From WRAV01 sp050950205 (GTDB lineage Bacteria > Bacillota > Clostridia > Oscillospirales > Ruminococcaceae), in contig JBMNHF010000007.1 of assembly GCA_050950205.1 (NCBI GenBank), positions 1-64,000 of the forward strand: a DNA stretch of 64,000 nt, read 5' to 3'. A program made the position numbers and the translations under genes. Of the stretch, positions 57,794 to 64,000 are shown piece after piece. The first letter of the stretch is position 1, and the number at the start of each line of letters is the position of its first letter. Under the pieces are notes generated by a model. The model did no database searches, had not been told where the DNA came from, and saw only the letters and a program-made list of their open reading frames with translations.

Positions 57794-58747
57794 ATGAAAA
57801 TGCCAAAGGAACACATGCTTACGATCTATGAGAAAATGCTTCTCATACGAAGTTCGGAACTGTGTATGCTCGAAACATATCAAAAGGGTGAGATTGTCGG
57901 GCATATGATACCCGCTATCGGTCAGGAAGTGCCTCCTGCAACCATCACAACCCTGCTGGAGGACAACGATTACCTCATGACCGGTCATCGTGGGGGCGGC
58001 TATTATATTGGCCGGGACTGTGACTTCAACGCCATGTGGTGCGAGCTTTATGGTCGTGCCAACGGCTCTAACGCAGGCCGCGGCGGGCAGCTTCACTTGA
58101 TGGACATCAGCCGCAACGCCATTACCGGCAACGCTGTTGTTGGTCAGCAATGGGGCATGGCTCCTGGTCTTGGTCTCGCCGCCAAATACCATGGAACCAA
58201 GGGTGTTGTTGTAGGAGGCGAAGCCTCGACCAACCGGGGTACATTCCACGAAGGCCTCAACATGTGTGCTGTACTGAAACTGCCTATGCTCTTTGTTGTG
58301 GAGTATAACGGCAAAATGATGTGGATGACACACGAGGAATTCCTTTCCTGCGAACGTGTTTCAAGCCGCGCCGCCGGTTACGATATTCCGGGTAAAACGG
58401 TGGATGGCAACGATCCATTCGAGGTTTACGAAGCGGTTTCTGAGTTTTTTGAACATATTAAAAGTGGCAAAGGCCCTTGCTTGCTCGAGTGCATCACCTC
58501 CAAGTGGACGGACACTGTGGGCAATGTGCGGGATTATCCGGAAAACATTGCTCGTATTAAGGCCAACGACCCTATTCCTCGTTACGAGAAAAAGCTTCGT
58601 GAACTTGGTGTCTTGACAGATGAGCTGGAGGCACAGATCAAAAAGCGTGTAGAGGAAAAGCTGGCTTCGGCCATTGAGTTTGCCAAGAATAGCCCTCTAC
58701 CCAACAAGTATGACGGCATTGACGCAATATACAGCCAGAAGGTATAG
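57794..58747 (+). CDS. 2-oxoacid/acetoin-type dehydrogenase E1 alpha subunit
   Basis: A 317-residue thiamine-diphosphate E1 alpha-like protein. It has GHRGGGYYIGR, the AGRGGQLHLMD block, and the region VVGGEASTNRGTFHEGLN...LPMLFVVEYNGK. The standard ThDP/Mg motif here is GDG...ENN, but this protein has GGE...EYN, so the usual metal-binding Asp is missing. The ATG at 57794 follows AAAGGAG. It sits 13 bases before E1 beta in a row of E1-alpha, E1-beta and E2. The complex should cleave a 2-oxo or acyloin compound to an acyl-CoA, but the altered motif leaves activity in doubt. Confidence 0.85.
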   Translation: MKMPKEHMLTIYEKMLLIRSSELCMLETYQKGEIVGHMIPAIGQEVPPATITTLLEDNDYLMTGHRGGGYYIGRDCDFNAMWCELYGRANGSNAGRGGQLHLMDISRNAITGNAVVGQQWGMAPGLGLAAKYHGTKGVVVGGEASTNRGTFHEGLNMCAVLKLPMLFVVEYNGKMMWMTHEEFLSCERVSSRAAGYDIPGKTVDGNDPFEVYEAVSEFFEHIKSGKGPCLLECITSKWTDTVGNVRDYPENIARIKANDPIPRYEKKLRELGVLTDELEAQIKKRVEEKLASAIEFAKNSPLPNKYDGIDAIYSQKV

Positions 58748-58760
58748 GGGGGAACAAAAA

Positions 58761-59741
58761 ATGAAACGAATGAAGTATATTGAGGCGCTGCGGGAAGGTC
58801 TTCGGGAGGAAATGCTGCGCGACGATAAGGTAATGCTGTTGGGCGAGTGCATCGGCGGAGAGCACGGCGGCGCATTTCTGGTGACAAAGGGTTTTGACGA
58901 TGAGTTCGGCACAGACCGTGTCATTCAGACCCCGCTTTCCGAAGCCGCCATTGCCGGCACATGCGTTGGTGCAGCCGCAATGGGCATGCGTCCTGTGGGC
59001 GAGATTATGTTCGGTTCCCTGATGACCCTGGTGGTGGACGAAATGCACAACCAGGCGGGCACACTTCACTATCTCTCCGGTGGCAAAATCAAATGCCCCA
59101 TGGTGATGCGCACCTCCAACTGGATGCGGCTGATATCCGGCCCCCATCACTGCGGAAACATCGACGCCATGTGGGTCAACTCGCCGGGAATCAAGGCGGT
59201 TTCGCCCTCTTGCGCGGCAGACGCCAAGGGACTGATCAAAGCTGCCATCCGCGACGATGATCCGGTGATCTTTATCGAGTTTTCGCCTCTTTATTCCAGA
59301 GTTGGCGATGTTCCCGACGATCCGGATTATATCGTACCCATCGGCAAGGGAGACATCAAACGGGCCGGCACCGATGTCACGGTGATTTGCTACGCAACCA
59401 CCGTACCGGACGCGCTGGAAGCCGCCGAGGAATTCGAACAAGAAGGCATCAGCGTTGAGGTGCTGGACCTTAGAACCATTATTCCCTACGACAAGGAACT
59501 GATCAAAGAATCCGTTTCCAAAACCGGGCGTGTGGTCATCGCTTACGAAGGCTATAAAACCGGAGGCGTTGGGGCAGAGATTTCCGCTTTCATCGGAGAG
59601 GAATGCATCTCGGATCTGCTGGCGCCCATTATGCGTGTGGCCTGTAAAGATGTCCCCAACCCGTCCAACGGAATTCTGCTGGAAGGTATTAAGGTGGATA
59701 AAGACGATATTGCCGACGCGATCCGCAAAGTCATGGAATAA
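58761..59741 (+). CDS. 2-oxoacid/acetoin-type dehydrogenase E1 beta subunit
   Basis: A 326-residue E1 beta subunit in the transketolase-pyrimidine/C-terminal layout. It carries the ThDP-activating Glu in VIQTPLSEAAIAG, MTLVVDEMHNQAGTLHYLSGG, a His in GPHHCGNIDAMW, and the C-terminal VEVLDLRTIIPYDKELI block. AGGGGGG precedes ATG 58761. The catalytic Glu is retained, in contrast with the altered E1 alpha motif. It forms an alpha2beta2 E1 with the preceding gene. Confidence 0.92.
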   Translation: MKRMKYIEALREGLREEMLRDDKVMLLGECIGGEHGGAFLVTKGFDDEFGTDRVIQTPLSEAAIAGTCVGAAAMGMRPVGEIMFGSLMTLVVDEMHNQAGTLHYLSGGKIKCPMVMRTSNWMRLISGPHHCGNIDAMWVNSPGIKAVSPSCAADAKGLIKAAIRDDDPVIFIEFSPLYSRVGDVPDDPDYIVPIGKGDIKRAGTDVTVICYATTVPDALEAAEEFEQEGISVEVLDLRTIIPYDKELIKESVSKTGRVVIAYEGYKTGGVGAEISAFIGEECISDLLAPIMRVACKDVPNPSNGILLEGIKVDKDDIADAIRKVME

Positions 59742-59771
59742 AACAAAAGCCGTGTCGTTAGGAGGGATAGC

Positions 59772-60968
59772 ATGGCAGATATCGTAGTAATGCCAAAAAT
59801 GAACTTGAGCATGGAAGACGGTCTGCTGGCCCGCTGGTATGTTTCTGAGGGGCAGACGGTAAACAAAGGGGATGCCCTGTGCTCCGTGGAAAATGAAAAA
59901 GAAACCGGCGATATAGAAAGCTTGTACAGCGGAGTGGTCGCCAAGCTCATCGGCGAAGAGTTTGCAAAATACAACGTGAACGATCCGCTGTGTATCATCG
60001 CACAGCCCGGCGAGGACATTGCACCGGTACTGGCCGAGCTGGAGGCAAAAAAGGCAGCGGAAAAGGCGGCGGCAGAAAAGGTCGCAGCAGAAAAAGCCGC
60101 CAAGCGCAAGGAAACAACGGTTCTTCAAAAAACTGTGATCTTGCCCAAAATCCGCAAGATATTAAAGGAAAAAGGCATCAGCCCGGAAGATATTTCGGCG
60201 GAGTTTGGCAACATAAAAATCACAGAAAAGGAAATTGCAGCCTATGAGCAAAAATACGCTGCCTTCCGCCCCGGCCCAAACGACCGGGTAGAGCCTCTTT
60301 CGCCCATGATGCTTGCCATCTCCCGCAATATGAAGCGAAGCTGCGATGAGACAGCAAGGCTGACCAACTTCATTGAAGTGGATATGACCGATGCCATGGC
60401 AAAGCTGGCCGAGCGCAAAGCGGCAGGCGAAAAACTTTCGGTAACTGCCATGATGATCAAAGCAGCTGCCATAGCGCTGCCAAAGCACCCAATCTGCAAC
60501 GCCGTTTACGATGAGGCCAACGCACGGGTAATCTATCGGGGCGATGTCAACATCGGGTGTGCGGTGGATGTGGAAAACGGCCTTGTGGTTCCGGTTATCC
60601 GGGATGCGGATAAAAAGAACCTGGCGCAGATTTCGCAGGACGTTCAAAGGTTCTTCCAAGCGGCCAGCGAGGGCAAACTCACATCGGCGGATATGGAAGG
60701 CGGCACCTTTACCGTAACCAGCATCGGAATGTTGGACGCTGCGTTCTTTACCCCCATCATCAATTATCCACAAACCGCTATTCTGGGCGTTTCCGCCATA
60801 AAGACGCTGCCCCGGTACCTTGGGGACGACTACACCGAGGTACACCCCCGCAAAATCATGAATGTCTGCGTTACATATGACCATCGGGTGGTAAACGGAG
60901 CTCCTGCCATGCGTTTTCTGCAATCTGTGCGGGATGCACTGGAAAAGGTCGACGAGCTATTTGCGTAA
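59772..60968 (+). CDS. Dihydrolipoamide acyltransferase E2
   Basis: A 398-residue E2. Domains: one N-terminal lipoyl domain (residues 1-80) with the modifiable Lys in ENEKETGDI, an Ala/Lys/Glu-rich linker, a peripheral subunit-binding domain (PKIRKILKEKGI, residues 120-155), and a catalytic domain (180-398) ending YDHRVVNGAPAMRFL. The standard active-site motif is DHRxxDG; here the second Asp is Asn. AGGAGGGATAGC precedes the ATG. The natural partner E3 is the lpdA of the divergent operon. A terminator-like hairpin follows at once. Confidence 0.9.
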   Translation: MADIVVMPKMNLSMEDGLLARWYVSEGQTVNKGDALCSVENEKETGDIESLYSGVVAKLIGEEFAKYNVNDPLCIIAQPGEDIAPVLAELEAKKAAEKAAAEKVAAEKAAKRKETTVLQKTVILPKIRKILKEKGISPEDISAEFGNIKITEKEIAAYEQKYAAFRPGPNDRVEPLSPMMLAISRNMKRSCDETARLTNFIEVDMTDAMAKLAERKAAGEKLSVTAMMIKAAAIALPKHPICNAVYDEANARVIYRGDVNIGCAVDVENGLVVPVIRDADKKNLAQISQDVQRFFQAASEGKLTSADMEGGTFTVTSIGMLDAAFFTPIINYPQTAILGVSAIKTLPRYLGDDYTEVHPRKIMNVCVTYDHRVVNGAPAMRFLQSVRDALEKVDELFA

Positions 60969-60976
60969 TATCATAG

Positions 60977-61026
60977 GCAACCAAGAGCGAATGTCCTAAA
61001 AAACATTCGCTCCGGTTGCATTTTTA
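60977..61026 (+). terminator. Internal terminator/attenuator after the E2 gene
   Basis: GCAACC...GAGCGAATGT pairs with ACATTCGCTC...GGTTGC (10 plus 6 bp), and TTTTT follows. It would reduce transcription into the aldolase part of the operon. Confidence 0.75.
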
Positions 61027-61046
61027 AAAGGGAAAGGGTGAGCCGG

Positions 61047-61703
61047 ATGGCTATGCTGGAGGACTTGAGAAGACGTGTGCTCATTGCTGCCAGAAAGCTG
61101 CGGGAGTACGATTTGATTGTTATGGCTGGAGGTACCGTTGCCGCCAGAGACCCCGAAACGGGTCTTATGGTCATTACGCCCAGTGGTATGGAGTACGACG
61201 ATCTAACCTGGGAAGACATGGTGGTGGTGGACCAAGACCTCAAGAAGGTAGACGGTGCGCGCAAGCAGTCGGTATGCTCCGACATGTTTATGGAAATATT
61301 CAAAGCCCGTCCCGACATCAACGGAGTTTGTCACTCCCACTCCCGTTATGCAACGGCATTTGCGTGCTGTAACATGGAAATCCCCGTCATCACCACCACC
61401 CAAGGCAATCTGGTGGGAGGCCCGGTACCCTGTACCCATTGGGTGCACCCCGATCCCCACGAGCCTGGCTATTTAAAAGACATTGTGGATACCATCGGGA
61501 AAGGTTTTGCATGCAACCTGCGCAACCACGGGCCAGTGGTTTGTGGCCGCACCGTAGAGGAGGCCATTGAAAACACCATCACCGTTGAGGTTACAGCGGA
61601 AACCACCTTTATTGCCAGACAACTGGGTCAGCCGTATATCCTCACCGAATACGAGACACGGCGCGCCTATGAATTCTGCAAGTCTGCAGTGGGGCAAGGT
61701 TAA
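61047..61703 (+). CDS. Class II aldolase/adducin-family protein
   Basis: A 218-residue protein of the L-fuculose-phosphate aldolase / ribulose-5-phosphate epimerase family. Metal His are visible in GVCHSHSRYATA (two) and LRNHGPVVCG (one), with GGTVAARDPETGLMVITPSG near the N-terminus. The usual catalytic acid in the (S/K)-S-E motif aligns with a Cys (QSVCSD), so a standard aldol reaction is uncertain. ATG 61047 has GGAAAGGG eight bases upstream; a GTG nine bases earlier is the alternative. It comes after the internal terminator and before the TIGR04076-like gene. Confidence 0.85.
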   Translation: MAMLEDLRRRVLIAARKLREYDLIVMAGGTVAARDPETGLMVITPSGMEYDDLTWEDMVVVDQDLKKVDGARKQSVCSDMFMEIFKARPDINGVCHSHSRYATAFACCNMEIPVITTTQGNLVGGPVPCTHWVHPDPHEPGYLKDIVDTIGKGFACNLRNHGPVVCGRTVEEAIENTITVEVTAETTFIARQLGQPYILTEYETRRAYEFCKSAVGQG

Positions 61704-61750
61704 AGGGTAAATGCAAAAGGCAAGTTAAATTTTTAAGGAGGTATTGCACC

Positions 61751-62053
61751 ATGGCTGCAAAAAAACATCCGGTTAAAATTACGGTTTACAAAAAGTTCGA
61801 CTGTCCTGAGCTGGAAGATTATCCCGAGGGCGGCTGCAAAGCGGTAGAAGTCGGTCAGGAGTTTTTGGTCAAAGCCGATGGAAAAATGCCGGAGGGCTTT
61901 TGCACATGGGCCTGGAGCGATCTTTGGAGTGTAGTGACCACCCTGCGCTTTGGCGGCAATTTCACCTACAGCAAAACCGACGGCGTGTATTGGGGATCCT
62001 GCACCGACGGACGTTCCCCTGTGGTGTTTAAGCTGGAGCGCATCGAAGACTAA
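61751..62053 (+). CDS. TIGR04076-family small protein
   Basis: A 100-residue protein. It has the family features as I remember them: an N-terminal VYKKFDCPE, GGCKAVEVGQEFLVK, the conserved GFCTWAWSDLWSVVTTL core and the C-terminal DGRSPVVFKLERIE. No catalytic role is established for this family. Conserved Cys and Trp residues might bind a ligand or metal. TTTTTAAGGAGG lies upstream of the ATG. Its position between an aldolase and a sugar-phosphate epimerase suggests a role in this pathway. Confidence 0.75.
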   Translation: MAAKKHPVKITVYKKFDCPELEDYPEGGCKAVEVGQEFLVKADGKMPEGFCTWAWSDLWSVVTTLRFGGNFTYSKTDGVYWGSCTDGRSPVVFKLERIED

Positions 62054-62079
62054 TTCGGTTTGGCAGGAGGCGTGGGGAT

Positions 62080-62910
62080 ATGCAAGGTCTGAGCAATTTG
62101 CCCTTGGGTGTTTACGAAAAGGCAATCTGTCTTTCACTGTCTTGGGAAGAAAAGCTGCTGCTGGCAAGAAAATCGGGCTATGATTTTCTGGAAGTGGTGA
62201 TTGATGGCGAAGAACCCCGGATCAACCGACTGTATGAGAAGGACTGCGCCAAAAACCTTTGCCGGGCAATCCTCAATACCGAGGTGCCGGTATTGTCCAT
62301 GACACTGTCTGCAAACAGAAAATACCCTCTTGGCAGTGAAGATGAATCCACCAGGCAAAAAGGAATCGAAATTGTCCAGCGGGCAATCGATTTTGCAGTG
62401 ACGGCAGGAATCCGCATCATACAGCTTGCACCATACTGCGGCGGTGATGAGGGACAGGAGCTGCTGGAGAATCTTTACGCCTCCACCAAACAATGCGTCG
62501 CTTATGCCCAGCAGCAGTGCGTGATGCTTTCCTTTGAGGCGGTGGACACTCCGATTATGAAAAGCAATCGGCAGGTCATGGAGATGGTTCATAAAATCGA
62601 CTCCCCGTTTTTTAAGGTATACGCCGATATTGGAAACCTGAACGCAATGGGTGTAAGTTCAGAAGAAGATCTTAAAGCCTGCGGCAGAAATATCATAGGC
62701 GTACATATTAAGGACAGCAGGCCCCTTGTGTTAAGGGATGTGCCCTTGGGCGAAGGCACCGTGGACTTTGATGGGTGTTTCCGCACGTTGGCTGAGATGG
62801 AATACGGCGGCATACTGGTGGCAGAGATGTGGTGCCACGAAAATCCGGAATTTCATCCCTATCTGACCACGGCCAGCCGCTTTATCAGGCAGGCAATCGC
62901 CACCTATTAA
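62080..62910 (+). CDS. Sugar-phosphate 3-epimerase/isomerase, UlaE/SgbU type
   Basis: A 276-residue TIM-barrel epimerase resembling L-ribulose-5-phosphate (L-xylulose-5-phosphate) 3-epimerases. It has the N-terminal LGVYEKAI, LGSEDESTRQKGIEI, IIQLAPYCG (family IQLAGYDVYYE), metal residues in LSFEAVDTPIM, VYADIGNLNAMG, and GVHIKDSRPLVLRDVPLGEGTVDFDG. The ATG follows GGCAGGAGGCGTGG. It probably feeds the phosphorylated sugar from the FGGY kinase to the aldolase or the dehydrogenase complex. Confidence 0.88.
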   Translation: MQGLSNLPLGVYEKAICLSLSWEEKLLLARKSGYDFLEVVIDGEEPRINRLYEKDCAKNLCRAILNTEVPVLSMTLSANRKYPLGSEDESTRQKGIEIVQRAIDFAVTAGIRIIQLAPYCGGDEGQELLENLYASTKQCVAYAQQQCVMLSFEAVDTPIMKSNRQVMEMVHKIDSPFFKVYADIGNLNAMGVSSEEDLKACGRNIIGVHIKDSRPLVLRDVPLGEGTVDFDGCFRTLAEMEYGGILVAEMWCHENPEFHPYLTTASRFIRQAIATY

Positions 62911-63017
62911 GGCAAAGGCTGTGGCAGGGGCATTAGCAAGATGAGAACTGCTTGCTGAAAATGCGGCAATGAATCTCGTGGATCATTCTGAGCACTCAAG
63001 CGACGAAAGGAGGTGAA

Positions 63018-64000
63018 ATGTTGGCAGAGTTTGTACTCGAACTCGAAAATATCGGCAAGACTTTTTGCGGAGTGAACGTCTTGCGCGGCATCAACCTTCG
63101 CTTAAAAAAAGGGGAGGTCCATGTATTGCTGGGGGAAAACGGTGCCGGAAAATCCACGCTGATCAAAATCATATCCGGATACCACACGCCGGATGAAGGC
63201 GGAGTGATCCGGGTATCGGGCAAAGAAGTGGCGTTCAAGCACCCCAAAAATGCCATCGATGCTTCCATCCACACAATCTATCAGGAATTGACGCTGTGCC
63301 CGGACATGACGGTAGCGGAAAATATCGTGATGGACAAACAAAAGCAGTTTAAAGGCATCAACCTAAAAGAGGACGAATTCCGAAGAATTGCGATTGAGGC
63401 AATGGCAAGGCTGGGACAGCCGGAAATCAAACCCGATATGCTGGTGCGCCAGCTTTCCATTGCTCAGCAGCAGGTGGTCGAAATTGCCAAAGCCATTACA
63501 TCAAACGCCAACATTATTTTAATGGATGAACCCACCTCGTCCATATCACACCAGGATGCGGAGCGGTTGCTGCAAATTGTTCGCCATCTGCGTGACCAGG
63601 GCGTTACCGTCATTTACATTTCTCACCGGCTCCACGAAATCAGCCAGATTGCCGACCGCATCACCGTACTGCGGGACGGAAACCTAGTGGGTACCGTAAA
63701 CCAAAAGGATACCTCCGACGATGAGCTGATCCGCATGATGGTGGGGCGGGATATCACCAATGTGTTTCCCAAAAGAGAGGTTCCTTTGGGGGACGTTGCG
63801 CTCAAGCTGGATCAGGTTTCCTGCGAGGGTGTGTTCTCCAATGTATCCTTCGAAGTGCGGAAGGGAGAAATCTTTGGCATTGGGGGCTTGGTGGGGTCAA
63901 AGCGCACCGAGGTGTTGGAAACCATATTCGGGCTGCGGCGTGCAACAAGCGGAACAATGTATGTAGGTGGCGAAGAGTATTCCCCCCGCAATCCAGAATC
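63018..64000 (+). CDS. Sugar ABC importer ATPase (RbsA/MglA type), 5' part
   Basis: An open frame from ATG 63018 (AAAGGAGGTG upstream) to the window end. The first ATPase domain has GENGAGKST, the signature LSIAQQQ, Walker B IILMDEPTSSIS and switch HRLHEI. The second domain begins near residue 255 with the family's degenerate Walker A, GIGGLVGSKRTE. Double-ATPase proteins of about 500 residues power ribose, galactose, xylose and related importers. The permease and binding protein should lie beyond the window. It is 107 bases after the epimerase and probably co-transcribed. Confidence 0.93.
   Translation, partial: MLAEFVLELENIGKTFCGVNVLRGINLRLKKGEVHVLLGENGAGKSTLIKIISGYHTPDEGGVIRVSGKEVAFKHPKNAIDASIHTIYQELTLCPDMTVAENIVMDKQKQFKGINLKEDEFRRIAIEAMARLGQPEIKPDMLVRQLSIAQQQVVEIAKAITSNANIILMDEPTSSISHQDAERLLQIVRHLRDQGVTVIYISHRLHEISQIADRITVLRDGNLVGTVNQKDTSDDELIRMMVGRDITNVFPKREVPLGDVALKLDQVSCEGVFSNVSFEVRKGEIFGIGGLVGSKRTEVLETIFGLRRATSGTMYVGGEEYSPRNPE

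Overview
The window looks like a moderately GC-rich, spore-forming Clostridia chromosome, probably Oscillospirales. Pointers are RqcH, TrmK, a SpoVB-type flippase, pyruvate-phosphate dikinase, a Rex-type AdhE, strong AGGAGG ribosome sites and consensus TTGACA/TATAAT promoters. No rRNA, tRNA, CRISPR or insertion sequence was found. The placement is an inference from gene content.

1-19.4 kb is the most unusual part. After the 3' end of uvrA come five paralogous HAD hydrolases in two subfamilies, a PHP-domain phosphoesterase, an iPGM-like phosphomutase whose two halves are in reversed order, a heterodimeric ABC exporter and a four-gene ABC importer of the ferric/sugar-phosphate/phosphonate type. 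Seven LacI/PurR-type operators (core CGCAAACGTTTGCG) sit at or just after consensus promoters in four intergenic regions, so most of these genes look like one regulon. No LacI gene is in the window. I infer uptake and dephosphorylation of a phosphorylated organic compound. Embedded in the cluster is a pair for S-adenosylhomocysteine salvage (deaminase plus SAH/S-inosylhomocysteine hydrolase).

19.5-46 kb is mostly housekeeping: rqcH, nif3-like, trmK, an MFS protein, a DUF1858 protein, a SpoVB-like flippase, uvrB, rnr, pth, glmU and ppdK. A diguanylate cyclase, an acetyltransferase, a MATE pump, a SigH-like sigma factor, a zinc-ribbon protein and superoxide dismutase follow. Then comes an operon of NCS1 permease, creatininase-like amidohydrolase and asparaginase.

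46.7-53.4 kb holds adhE with two Rex boxes upstream, an ATP-grasp/opine-dehydrogenase pair, and a threonine aldolase.

53.5-64 kb is a divergent catabolic locus. Leftward: GntR/UTRA regulator, FGGY sugar kinase and dihydrolipoyl dehydrogenase. Rightward: E1-alpha, E1-beta and E2 of a 2-oxoacid/acetoin-type dehydrogenase, then class II aldolase, TIGR04076-like protein, UlaE-type epimerase and a sugar ABC ATPase cut by the window end. The two arms together supply E1, E2 and E3, and several enzymes have altered catalytic motifs.

Many genes in 1-18.8 kb and all of adhE carry single-base frameshifts in short homopolymers. These look like sequencing errors more than decay, and frameshifted genes are annotated here as single reconstructed genes.
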